Below, piece by piece: positions 57,501 to 64,000 of a stretch of DNA of 64,000 nt. This stretch comes from Perkinsus olseni (lineage: Eukaryota; Perkinsozoa; Perkinsida; Perkinsidae). The position numbers and the translations under genes are program-made. Below the pieces are notes generated by a model, which searched no databases, was not told the origin of the DNA, and was given only the letters and a program-made list of their open reading frames with translations. The DNA lies in NCBI GenBank assembly GCA_013115135.1, contig JABANP010000054.1:124001-188000 (forward strand). Reading direction: 5' to 3'. Within the stretch, counting starts at the first letter, position 1. Every line of letters starts with the position of its first letter.

Positions 57501-57875
57501 TCCCCCGGCGACCTCGTCTACCACCTCAGAGAGGGAGTCTCGAAGCTCGAAGATCGCGTGCGAGGACCCTATGAAGTAGTGCTCTTTGAGGAGGCCCGTG
57601 CCACAGCTATCCTACGAGGCGGCAGTGGTCAGAACTTCCGAGCGTGGGTCTGTAATCTGGTACGAGTTCCGAAGCGAGAGGATCGTTTAACCCCACCTTC
57701 TGAAGACGACCCTTCGAGTCCCAGCGACGAGGCCCACGTCGATGCTCCCAGGCCCACGAGCCGGAATGTCACAGCTGATGAGTATCTGGATCGACCTCCA
57801 CACCATTGGTCCCTTGGAGATCTACCCCCCATCGCGGTGTTGCCTCCACCTCAGAGACCGTCCCCTTCTCCCTAA
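51513..57875 (+). CDS. Retrotransposon Gag-Pol polyprotein (PR-RT-RNaseH-IN order)
   Basis: A single 2120-residue frame. The Gag-like first 500 residues end in two zinc-knuckle-type units: CSYCARAHGG, then CARCSQAGHFAAAC, a perfect CX2CX4HX4C (about residues 563-576). The aspartic protease has LWDSGASGNFV (about 690). RT blocks are RVVFDCRPTNG, FMDIRQAYNQL, VAFGMAPSGGAL and RDYVDDWVVLG (YVDD, about 1190). RNase H begins near SCDASNQAW (about 1371). Integrase has the zinc H2C2 domain HLAHNHLG...CRPCLR (about 1696-1735). Its catalytic Asp-Asp-Glu residues fit GVDLY, LSDNDRSL and ERGHRE (about 1761-1866). A GPY-type module follows (RGPYEVV). Gene order and GPY suggest Ty3/Gypsy. The RT shows some BEL/Pao character, so the lineage is left open. 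Confidence 0.95.
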   Translation: MTSNATGSTPALTRAARSRGLGDLVPPLEFLRRRRDNNGAESSPAGINPEASCRSAPPFRTGELDARFDAALGRRANSNIERKLDAITDALASLSSALARSQAPCARDDELVGDNGVAHRDAEFSRWLPDAVPSGEDDDAFLLNTNSHHSLPHAEYDNHVHYPIYTGGRHHRQETQKCYPEGPPGIARRSPGHYASPAPSQSHTVNYHSSFAAPAVDTHQGPTYSVQAPGLNLPHNAANYCSGCGRGPCASPISDGRLQRELKTVKFLRAPDRGKFKGINDARTGLSFRLEVARNCGRMSPIVVYHYLREHISTDVYRTIGIDNDWPYNCDIHYNQAVEEIWCGLSNVYSGQSTAEKLLEAWNGLRQEASENVQEYINRVYCAQEELSLAGAMRSEAELKAKLRCGLRDQRLQGDMLQHNGLPLHEFVAMMSQKVIDFDRQAGQNLTAYTNPANLPSQLQLNWANGVPQRADSVVTANQQSAQAPPTPPLAVVELDETFLNGVQPGPLPDGSLGCARGCKDPSCKGVRTCQLQKPNLPSGVCSYCARAHGGSRETDCPAYRKVCARCSQAGHFAAACRSAPSKTGKRHARGKGKGKPNPKPGNATAQNDAAKPSQDSPVMVTLDGAPTTGCSSAEIYSILASANLIKKGERVASDRLRGAKVQATVSVQLLTRDESGGLRASDKRSLLALWDSGASGNFVRYDIIEQILGRPPKGGVGCSVATLADGSRIQSLGICRLSVHSPKCTATVMAFVVKDLTAPLVIGTPGLAALGVRIDFGNDGNVSISTGLNLGRGVLPSSSPPDELLPPSSSTTRPRPSSASPSCSPVALVDDCVTVLASANLPPGLHHRRHTKAGDAPFQCPELNYIEPSDSVPYGENEPLGRSQPLSGQPVLPPHQCIHVDTLRDGRFAVSFNVSVPDLQRSAGRGWRAAVARASKASSRLSTEGKRQADEAISKLLESGYVGYMTLRDTSKPPPPHVINNLYRNNPLVKDSYLVSDTYLCGHLPAFIGAQFVFKDSSSTPCRVVFDCRPTNGLLQSPNSTRWCLHDYLLQCCTHPTAVFMDIRQAYNQLAMTPTSSAVCGTVLQRPSTKSNPSPKPMLILWVSVAFGMAPSGGALELATAHVCLEAEQLLSMLCPQSIDTPAAIPPLPVAYETDTYQYARPILAAAYKEDLSQKEWRVLRKLSSTLSWRDYVDDWVVLGHHYIQTSRCRDVMLSCGNHHLFTFPPSKTHESWDLGEDPVATVLGYELTADDCLRPIISVELLPEDGTATKRMASSALAGLYDPLGRYLEMNMNSRLIWRKVVQSINDSYPSASPTQSWTLKPPVAVVAEINQWIARLRALPPVPRFIPVRPGPMLESASDRPHHCEIIVSCDASNQAWSVDTRSRLDHLPISPRLRARGGLFLRSQSKSDPSLTTPRRELHALLQASKEVLSLCRACKLDHTMQCSVTVMTDSLINLQRLQWAGTKSHAELEQELKKSRRRTMTVLDLTKVLAIRENLLRTSAAVDSLRVMHIPSALNIADPASRCMPDPISPGNLRILENILDNPNPDLRPVHVPRSLLEPEDEEPQDSGDKVDLCMSTQAPVAGPLPAPLTDDDHLPILTAEEVSDGSFEASIQDSVKQDTLHNAILHYLADHKTTPGISIKRLRALSNQYKVTNGRLFRCTLQRPGGSVVEQRVVGGGARQLQQKLVCTNHLAHNHLGAKKLWLRLQETYYWTGMRKSVTNFLKQCRPCLRTRASKNFRSSAGVKNVANLAPGQVIGVDLYLPNVKSVPSDATGDGSVSGCIVFTDMATGFLRSYVVRGPLTSAAIVAGLHSVFTNSVTPALLLSDNDRSLISSTVASYCLGRGIVHLTAPVYSPALCMWERGHREITQGLRSCISDSTGIFKGRSWWDLVSSICDNLNDCPYDEDCWISPRMVVFPYFDPAAFYGTRNLSVNEVFSKLTPTVSTELAAKVRAESGKNYKLRVVDYLAHWQIFRERSRARTLAGGGKQCDLSPGDLVYHLREGVSKLEDRVRGPYEVVLFEEARATAILRGGSGQNFRAWVCNLVRVPKREDRLTPPSEDDPSSPSDEAHVDAPRPTSRNVTADEYLDRPPHHWSLGDLPPIAVLPPPQRPSPSP

Positions 57876-57953
57876 GGCAGTGATGATGAACCGTATATTT
57901 ATTGTCCGTTTGACTAATTAATTCTATTGATTCCATTGTTTTCGCCGCCGGAG

Positions 57954-58194
57954 AATTCACTCCGTGACGCGCTAACGTAAGTGTGACGGCGTCGCAGTGA
58001 TCCTGTGATGCGTGCATTAGCTGGCGCGTGACGCAGCTTCGTTGTGATTCGCTAAGTGGACAAGATCGAGCGTTTCATGATATCACTGCATGCCAAAAAC
58101 TACCATTATATATTCCATCAAACTCAAGTCTCTTTCTGTCTTGAGTGTCGTGTCTTGAGTCCTTGTGGTATCTCTACTCTAGCTACAAGGAATT
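57954..58194 (+). repeat. 3' LTR
   Basis: Partner of the 5' LTR with two base differences. It ends 13 bases before the start codon of the SNARE gene at 58208, so its promoter signals now sit directly upstream of that gene. Confidence 0.95.
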
Positions 58195-58207
58195 TCTCAC
58201 CCACCGC

Positions 58208-59290
58208 ATGGATCTTCTCGGGGGTGGGCAGCAACAGGAGCAATTGACCTCCACACAGAGGGAGATGATGGCGACTGTGAAGTCGACCATGGCCAAAGCT
58301 CATGATACTGATGAGACATCAGGTTAGATTCCGTTTTAATCTAGTTGGGAGAAGTATCTTACCGAAAACGCAGAATCGCAGCGCAAACCAGTATGAGCAG
58401 AATTAGCAATATCGGGTTCACCTTTCGAGGCGGTTGCCTTCTAAATACTCGCAGACTCGAGCTCACTAAGCCACTACGTTTACATTGGCGTTCTAACGAT
58501 CATCTCTCGTAGTGTCCGCCGCAGTAGTAGCAATGGTCTCGTTCATGCGAGCAGTAGTTAGGCCTTGGACGTCATCACATGCTCAGCTCGGACGGCGGAG
58601 ATTGTACAGAGCCAGGGTGAGCAGATCGATCGGATAAACGAGAACAGCCATCAGGTGAGGGCTGTGGTGGCAACTAGTGGGCATGATGTTGCACTGTCAG
58701 ATTGAATCAAACCTTGACACATCATCATGGCTACTCAAGGCCTCTCTTCCTGGGGTGGTCGAATGCGTAACGCTTGGGGAGGTCAACCTAAGAAAGATAT
58801 ACCCAAACCCGCTCGTACCGGTCTCGAACACAGTGCCAGATCGTCCAGCAAGGAAGGGCACCGCGATACCTCAGGCAGTCCGAAGGTAGTACGCTTGGAT
58901 AGAAGACTTCCAGTACGCACATGCCGTCCGCTCTTCCCTTCAGCTGTGCACTGATGGAACCGCTCAAAAAGGGGCGGGGGTAGCATCCTCTTCAAACACT
59001 GCTCAGCAACAGCAACAGCAACAGCAGCAGGAGAAGTCCCAATTCGACGCCGAGCTGGATAAACACTTGGACGGGTTTGAGTAATGTATTAGGTGGGATT
59101 CATGCAAGGTACTAGCGGGCGGGCCGCCCAGCCCTGCTGCTCTACGCTGGTATGCAATCTCAGAACTGTCGAGATGAATAGGGAGATCAACCGTCAGAAT
59201 CAGACCCTCGACGAGGTCCACACCAGGACCGATAGGTCATCCCAGCGCATTGCTGAGCAGCGATCGCAGATGCGGGACCTACTTCGATAG
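58208..59290 (+). CDS. SNAP-25/29-type Qbc SNARE
   Basis: Membrane-fusion SNARE with two SNARE helices. Exon 1 (58208-58322) starts MDLLGGGQQQEQLTSTQREM. After a 264-nt intron exon 2 (58587-58654) gives ARTAEIVQSQGEQIDRINEN, the centre of the Qb motif with its ionic-layer Gln. The linker follows: ESNLDTSSWLLK, GLSSWGGRMRNAWG (resembling the SNAP-25/29 post-helix), a poly-Gln run and SQFDAELDKHLDGFE. The second helix is NLRTVEMNREINRQNQTLDE then VHTRTDRSSQRIAEQRSQMR, ending at TAG 59288-59290. No transmembrane segment, as expected. One base appears missing at 58739-58740 (AAGGCC where AAGGGCC would keep the frame). The retrotransposon 3' LTR abuts the 5' end. Confidence 0.82.
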
Positions 59291-59419
59291 CCCTCAGCAC
59301 CACCAGCTGCCACCATTCAACTGTATTCACTACCATTATGAAGGGTTCCTCTCACCACTTGCCGGAGTTGAGCTCATCATCTCTGATACACCGCCGGTCG
59401 GGCAGTTTTTTGTTGTCCA

Positions 59420-60377
59420 ATGGCACCTCCCAAGCCCTGGCAGGTGTCGTCGTCGACGGGCTCCACGGTAGCAACTTTAACTCAGCAGTCAGCGGACCCT
59501 GACCATCCCCAGCAGCAGCAAGCCCATCCTCCTGAGTTCTGCTCTACCCACCACCGATGCCACCGCCACTACTACACTAGCATCAGGTAGGGATGGCTAC
59601 CATCTCGGGGGTACTGGAGATTTTTCCCTCAGCTGCATCACCGACGACTGGGTTATACCCTAGCGGGTACGGCTTGTATGGAGGAGGGACGACTGGACTG
59701 TAGTATAGGAGCTACGGGACGCTTCCTTCTAGCAGCAACTGCTCATGGCAGGTACGGCGGTGGAGGGGGTCTCTATGGCGGAGGATCCATATACGGTGGT
59801 TATGGAGGTAAGCTGCTTCTGCAGGGCTGTCGACTGTCGGCTACTGTCCATCGTAGTAGGTGGTGGCCTTTACAGTGGTGGTGGCTACGGCTACCCGGGG
59901 GGCATGGGGGTGCCTGGTCAACAGGACTTGTGGTTCACCCAGACGGCAGAGTCGCTGGGGCGGTTCAACCAGATGTTGGAGATGCATACGATGTTCCTTG
60001 ACCAAATATATCATCATTGTGGTATGATATACGCTCGGACTGCTGATCTAGTGTCCTGGCTCAGAGGGGTAGTACCATGATAACAAGGAATAGGAATCAT
60101 ACCACACTTCCACCTCCTCATAGGTCCTCAATTATGTCAAGTCTGGTAAGCTTGAAGAGAAGAACATCGAACTGATATTGGATCGGTTGGGGCAGTCCCG
60201 TCAGACCCCTCAGGAGGAGCTAGCAGTACTAGTCGATGCCAATCGCTATTTGCTCATCATCGGCATCCCTCGTAGGCCATCCGACGGCGTGTCCGTGTGT
60301 TGTCGGGATTTGCGGTTTTACTAGCGTTGTGGCTGTTGTGGAAGCGCCGGTCCCGGAAAGGTACTCCACCACGGTAG
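59420..60377 (+). CDS. PEX13-like peroxisomal docking protein
   Basis: PEX13 is a membrane component of the peroxisomal import docking complex. Start at 59420 gives MAPPKPWQVSSS; PPKPW is the typical PEX13 beginning. A Ser/Thr/Gln-rich stretch is followed by Gly/Tyr repeats (YPSGYGLYGGG, YGGGGGLYGGGSIYGGYG, LYSGGGYGYPGG) split by short introns, the classic YG-rich region. Next comes LWFTQTAESLGRFNQMLEMH and MIYARTADLVSWLRG, matching the helical segment after the YG region. Then VLNYVKSGKLEEKNIELILD and a hydrophobic GFAVLLALWLLW with basic flanks near 60310-60345. No SH3 domain was seen, as in plant PEX13. The 3' end is uncertain by a frame choice near 60275; an alternative frame runs on to about 60609. 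Confidence 0.68.
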
Positions 60378-60479
60378 CCTCCTCCTCAACATCGTCATTT
60401 GTATCGAGGTATCCGAGGGGCTAGCCTCCAGGCCAGCTGGGATGCCGTCCTGCGGAACGCCTCAGTATAACCCACTGCC

Positions 60480-61992
60480 GACCACCATTGATTTGTTCAA
60501 CATGCCTCCTCCCTTCGTACCATTGCGCCCCTCCCAACTCCAACTATCCTCTACTGGAAATGACTTGAGTTCAGTAGCAGAACATCGGAGCTCAACCACA
60601 GTGATCTAATTCTGGATGCTTCTCGTCCCAGGGGCAGCAGCAGCAGGCCTCCGCGGCTGTCAGCGACCGGTGTTGTCGGCTGTTGGACGCCTACTTCCCG
60701 TCGGAAATGAACCCCAAGGGCTTGGCGGAAGCTGCTTCCTTGTAGCAGTAGCGATATCGAAAGCCTCAGATGTCGAGCTCGGTCGTTGTAGGACCGACGG
60801 TATAAGTTCTACATCCCTCGGAGGAATTGGTGGCCGTGGAAGCAGAAGATAGCCCATCAGAGGCAGGCCATATCCCGGCGACGGAAGCACATCTGGCCCC
60901 GCTACAGTGACCCCGATGAGCAGAGGGCCGGAGATGTACTGGGGTGGTGGTTGGGGAGGAGGGTGATGGAGTAGTGCCACTTGGGCAGATACGATCAGAC
61001 CCAGGGCCATCAGTACGGTTCAAAGTCCACGATATGAATCTGTCGCTCAAAAGGCTGTGGGTCTACGGACGTCTCCTCAGGGTAGTAGTAGTTGATGATG
61101 ATGTTGCTACTGAGTGGTCCCCTTGCTCTCTTCAGAAGAAGCAGCTACAGGATGCGATCGACTGGATGGAGGCCCTCTGTCGACCCAGTGCTAAGCCTGT
61201 TCGGGATCTGGTAGTAGGTGCTTGTTGGAGCTGTCCGTGCCAGCCACTATAATCCCGTCATCGTGATCATCATCAGTTGTATCGGGCCCGTACCCGAATG
61301 GTGGACCATCATGGCTACGACCCCGCACGGCTGTATATCGGTAGGCGGTCTTGTCCTGCCCGTCGGAATCAGTTTGGGTCCACATGTAGCTCGAATATGG
61401 ACCGAGCGTGGCCCGAGGGTTATGAGCATACATCAGCAGCGGGCGGGGTACTACTTCCGGAAGAAGAAGCTGCAGAATATGATGCAGCTGGTGGTGCGGG
61501 AGGTAGTAGTAGCAGTGATGGTAGTAGTAGGCTGAGTTCATGGGGTACTGGTAGATGCCGATGAATGAGTACTTCCATAAAGTGTATATCATGAAGGAAG
61601 TACCGAGGTCTGTTACCCTGGACATGAGGATGGCATTGAGGGACGGTCGAGCACCCAGATCATACGAGAGGGAATGGGCACCGTAGGAAGGGACCAGCGA
61701 AGGGCTCAAGGATTGCCCGAGAGGGTCATTCGGTGCTGCTGATGGTGTTCTAGGTACATCACGGCGGAGTCCAGGATTTGGCATAGGAGAGGTATGCAGT
61801 TCGAGGACCAGATGAGAAGGTTTGATTACTACCAGACGAGAAGGTACTACCTATCTGGCTGCTGCTCCTCTGAGCTCGCTGCTGCCCCTCAGGGAATGGA
61901 TCGATAAATACGCCGGCAGTTTCCACCGTGATGAGCAGGAGGCACGAGAGTCCCGCGGTCTACCACCCCTCGCGCCCACCGAGCTCTACTGA
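60480..61992 (+). CDS. Hypothetical multi-exon protein
   Basis: Coding-like pieces on the plus strand include a Gln-rich exon with SAAVSDRCCRLLDAYFPSEM (about 60653-60712), basic KFYIPRRNWWPWKQKIAHQR (about 60800), a Gly/Ser-rich stretch near 61440-61560, VYIMKEVPRSVTLDMRMALR (about 61582-61641) and a clear C-terminal exon with LREWIDKYAGSFHRDEQEAR, GLPPLAPTELY, stopping near 61992. I recognise no family, and the 5' limit is a guess; the pieces may belong to two genes. Confidence 0.35.
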
Positions 61993-62039
61993 TCTCGTCA
62001 TGCTCAGTGTTGTTTCTGACGGAGTACTGGGTTGTGTTC

Positions 62040-64000
62040 CATAGTAGGGAGATCGTACTGGCGCAGGATGGATTGCTGATTCTGTGGGAAAGTCATAATC
62101 ATGCCAAAGTCAGGCAGCAACTCTAAGGAGGGCAGCAGCAGCCCAGCATCACCGCAACCGATGGGCCACGGTGACCAGTCCTTGGTCATTCACGTGGGCA
62201 CCCTCGAGCTGCTATGTCAGAGCCTCCCAAGGCCTAGACTGCTACCTAGTGCCGAGCCTGGAAGTGGGCTAAGAGAGGGGGGGCGCTGTGTAGAGGACGT
62301 TGCTGTTCTCAGGTCTGGTGGACAGTGTCGCCTCTGCTGCTGCACAGTACTACATTGGGGATGACACCATTTACCTGTCCTTCCAGCCTTACACCGGCTC
62401 CGAGGAGGCAGCACCTGGCCAGGGAGTGGAGACCAGTACCAAAACACTACCTAAAAACGTAGGGGACCGGTGGAGGGGAACTCTCCCATCGTCTGCCATT
62501 GCTTTTGGCTGGCGGCGCCCTTGGTGCTGAGAGACGTGGCGATTATACCATGAACAGCACGATGTATAAGGAGAGCTTCAATCAATCGACTGTCATTGCT
62601 TTCAGATCAAGACAGTGGACTTCAATGATGACGTAGCTCTCTCTTTACCGGCCAGTCTCGGGGATGTCCGACAGTAGGCCTCCCTCCCCAAGGTGGTGCC
62701 CCGCAAGCCGCTCGGTTCAGGTTCAGACTATGCCTCTACCGTCGAGGTATTATGGACAATGAACTCCTAGCTGATGCCCTGGTCGCTGTGCCGACCACGA
62801 CGGAGGTGGCGGAGTCCAGTGTGAGTACCATCATCCTCACTTGAGTAGTAGGTTGGGCATGCTCCTCTGTGTAGATCATCATGGTCTCGAAGACTGATGG
62901 CACTCCTATGTTCCGGGTACTGGTGTCGATTCAACTGGTAGTAACCTTGCCGAGCGGAAAGCTGTACGCTTGTTGTCGCCCTACTGCAGGTAGTCACGGA
63001 GCGTCTTGTCATGGTACACTTCGCGGAGGAGCTGAGGAAGCTGGTGGCCGCGCAGGCCGCGAATGCGGCCGCTACCGCCGATAAGCCCGACGAAGATACC
63101 TCCACAGCAGAGCGGACACGGCAGATCGTCGAGTCCATACAAAGGTGGGGATTGGCTCGTCGACCGTTGCCTCCTCCCACTGCTGTATCATCAGGTATGT
63201 TTATGCCTGTAGTGGTATAAGGCATGTATGGCAGTTCATCAATGACATCCTCACGTGGCGGTCAGGATACACCACCACCTGGCTCTTCCTCATCGCCATC
63301 ATCTACAGCGACTTTTTATGGTATGTCTCCATCCTGCTGTCTCCATCCGCTGCCACTGCTACTCCCATCCTGATCAGGTTAGTATTCCTGCTGCTATGCT
63401 GTCACATCTACCTCTCAGCGACTAGTACCTCCGAGTTCACGTCCGCTGAGGAGGTCGATGCTAACTTGGCCTTCGTCAAACAGCAGACCGACACTCTTGC
63501 GTAGGCCATCGCCCCCTCCCTGACCGTCTGCACCTCTCTCTGTAGGTACATGTCTGAGGGGGTCGCCACTCGAGTGTCCTATCGAGCGGCCTTGCTGGTG
63601 TGTGCATCCGTGCTGCTTTTTATCACCGAGGCCCCATGTTACTGTATGCGTTATTATTATTCTGTCTCACACCTACTGGGCCCAGGCCCTCTACGAGACT
63701 TTCAAATGCAGAAGGGCTGCCAAGCGCCGGAAGAGCACCATGTTGTGAGTCTGCCTCACAGTAGCGTCCCTCTCTATAGGGTCGTTGCCAGGTTCCCATC
63801 GTCCACACAAGAGGCAGCATCACACGACAGTCGATCAACGACCATCACCGTAGAAGTTTACGAGAACCAACGCTGGTGGGTCGGCAAGTGGAGCGACAAT
63901 CTCCTTGCAGTAGAACGCTATGCCTGGAGTGACGAGACGGGTAAGACACCCCGGCCACCATGGCTGCTGCTGCCATCCCTCTCGAGCAGGCACATCCCGG
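62040..64000 (+). CDS. Dysferlin-domain membrane protein (Pex23/Pex30-like), runs off the window
   Basis: Exons on the plus strand give SVASAAAQYYIGDDTIYLSF (about 62323), IKTVDFNDDVALSLPASLGD (about 62606), MVSKTDGTPMFRVLVSIQL (about 62881) and VMVHFAEELRKLVAAQAANA (about 63007). A hydrophobic region of reticulon-like style follows: DILTWRSGYTTTWLFLIAII then YSDFLWYVSILLS and a second pair near 63380. The last exon, near 63855-63940, encodes VYENQRWWVGKWSDNLLAVE then RYAWSDETG. This is the ENQRW...LL...W(T/S)DE pattern of the N-terminal dysferlin (DysF) domain. In fungi DysF proteins with such hairpins (Pex23/28/30 group) organise ER-peroxisome contacts. Start uncertain; the C terminus is outside the window. 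Confidence 0.65.

Larger units (their letters stand above)
51260..58194 (+). mobile_element. Intact LTR retrotransposon, about 6.9 kb
   Basis: Two 241-bp direct repeats (51260-51500 and 57954-58194) flank a single 2120-codon polyprotein. The repeats differ at only two bases (G/A about 20 bases in, and C/T), so the insertion is recent. Each LTR starts AATTC and ends GAATT, a short inverted repeat, rather than TG...CA. TCTC flanks both sides (51256-51259 and 58195-58198), consistent with a 4-bp target duplication; a 5-bp TTCTC reading is equally possible. The protein starts at 51513, only 12 bases after the LTR, leaving no room for a standard leader. No TGG-starting primer-binding site and only a weak purine tract are seen. 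Confidence 0.96.

Noticed and set aside
61191..61784. 197-codon minus-strand frame with Tyr/His-rich stretches
   Set aside because: The plus strand here carries better coding pieces, and the Tyr/His runs are the complement of Gly/Val-type GTA/GTG repeats.

Overview
The window is nuclear DNA of a protist, most likely a perkinsozoan alveolate (Perkinsus-like). This rests on closely spaced genes on both strands, very short GT...AG introns (mostly 41-55 nt), mixed base composition, a flagellar radial-spoke gene (RSP3), two peroxisome-type genes, and GATase-fused CPS II without the ATCase/DHOase parts. The assignment is an inference from gene content; no rRNA or organelle marker is present. I saw no tRNA, rRNA or CRISPR array.

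Layout. 1-1469 (-): 3' part of a leishmanolysin-like M8 metalloprotease. 2028-5823 (-): a membrane-anchored protein kinase joined to a PP2C phosphatase. 6008-7399 (-): an intron-free alkaline-phosphatase-superfamily phosphodiesterase. 7653-13515 (-): glutamine-dependent carbamoyl-phosphate synthetase II, the first step of pyrimidine synthesis. 14.0-15.2 kb (+): an unknown membrane protein. 15.4-19.5 kb (+): an unresolved stretch, then a CBS-repeat protein like the AMPK gamma subunit. 20.2-25.6 kb (+): a VHS-GAT trafficking adaptor, RFxV-motif proteins and an SMP-C2 lipid-transfer tether. 25.9-30.9 kb: two H2A.Z-type histones flanking an intron-free LRR membrane protein. 31.2-34.0 kb (+): an SLC26/SulP anion transporter. 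34.5-35.8 kb (+): an NPPY methyltransferase whose N terminus copies the histone H3 tail. 36.0-36.8 kb: a 17-copy 40-bp hairpin minisatellite. 37.0-41.9 kb (-): RSP3 and methionyl-tRNA synthetase. 42.2-47.1 kb (+): aldehyde dehydrogenase, a TBP-like factor and a TCAIM-like protein. 47.8-51.0 kb (-): tandem NADP-isocitrate dehydrogenases. 51.26-58.19 kb (+): an intact LTR retrotransposon. 58.2-59.3 kb (+): a SNAP-25/29-type SNARE just behind its 3' LTR. 59.4-64 kb (+): PEX13-like, a hypothetical gene, and a dysferlin-domain membrane protein running off the end.

The genes are mostly unrelated housekeeping functions. Loose themes are membrane traffic (VHS-GAT, SMP-C2, SNARE), peroxisomes (PEX13-like and dysferlin-domain genes close together) and chromatin (two H2A.Z genes, TBP-like, H3-mimic methyltransferase).

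A caution for all gene models: several conserved genes need single-base frame corrections, nearly all one extra base in a short homopolymer, whereas the 6.4-kb retrotransposon frame is clean. I read these as probable consensus errors. Intron boundaries were inferred by eye from GT...AG and family conservation.
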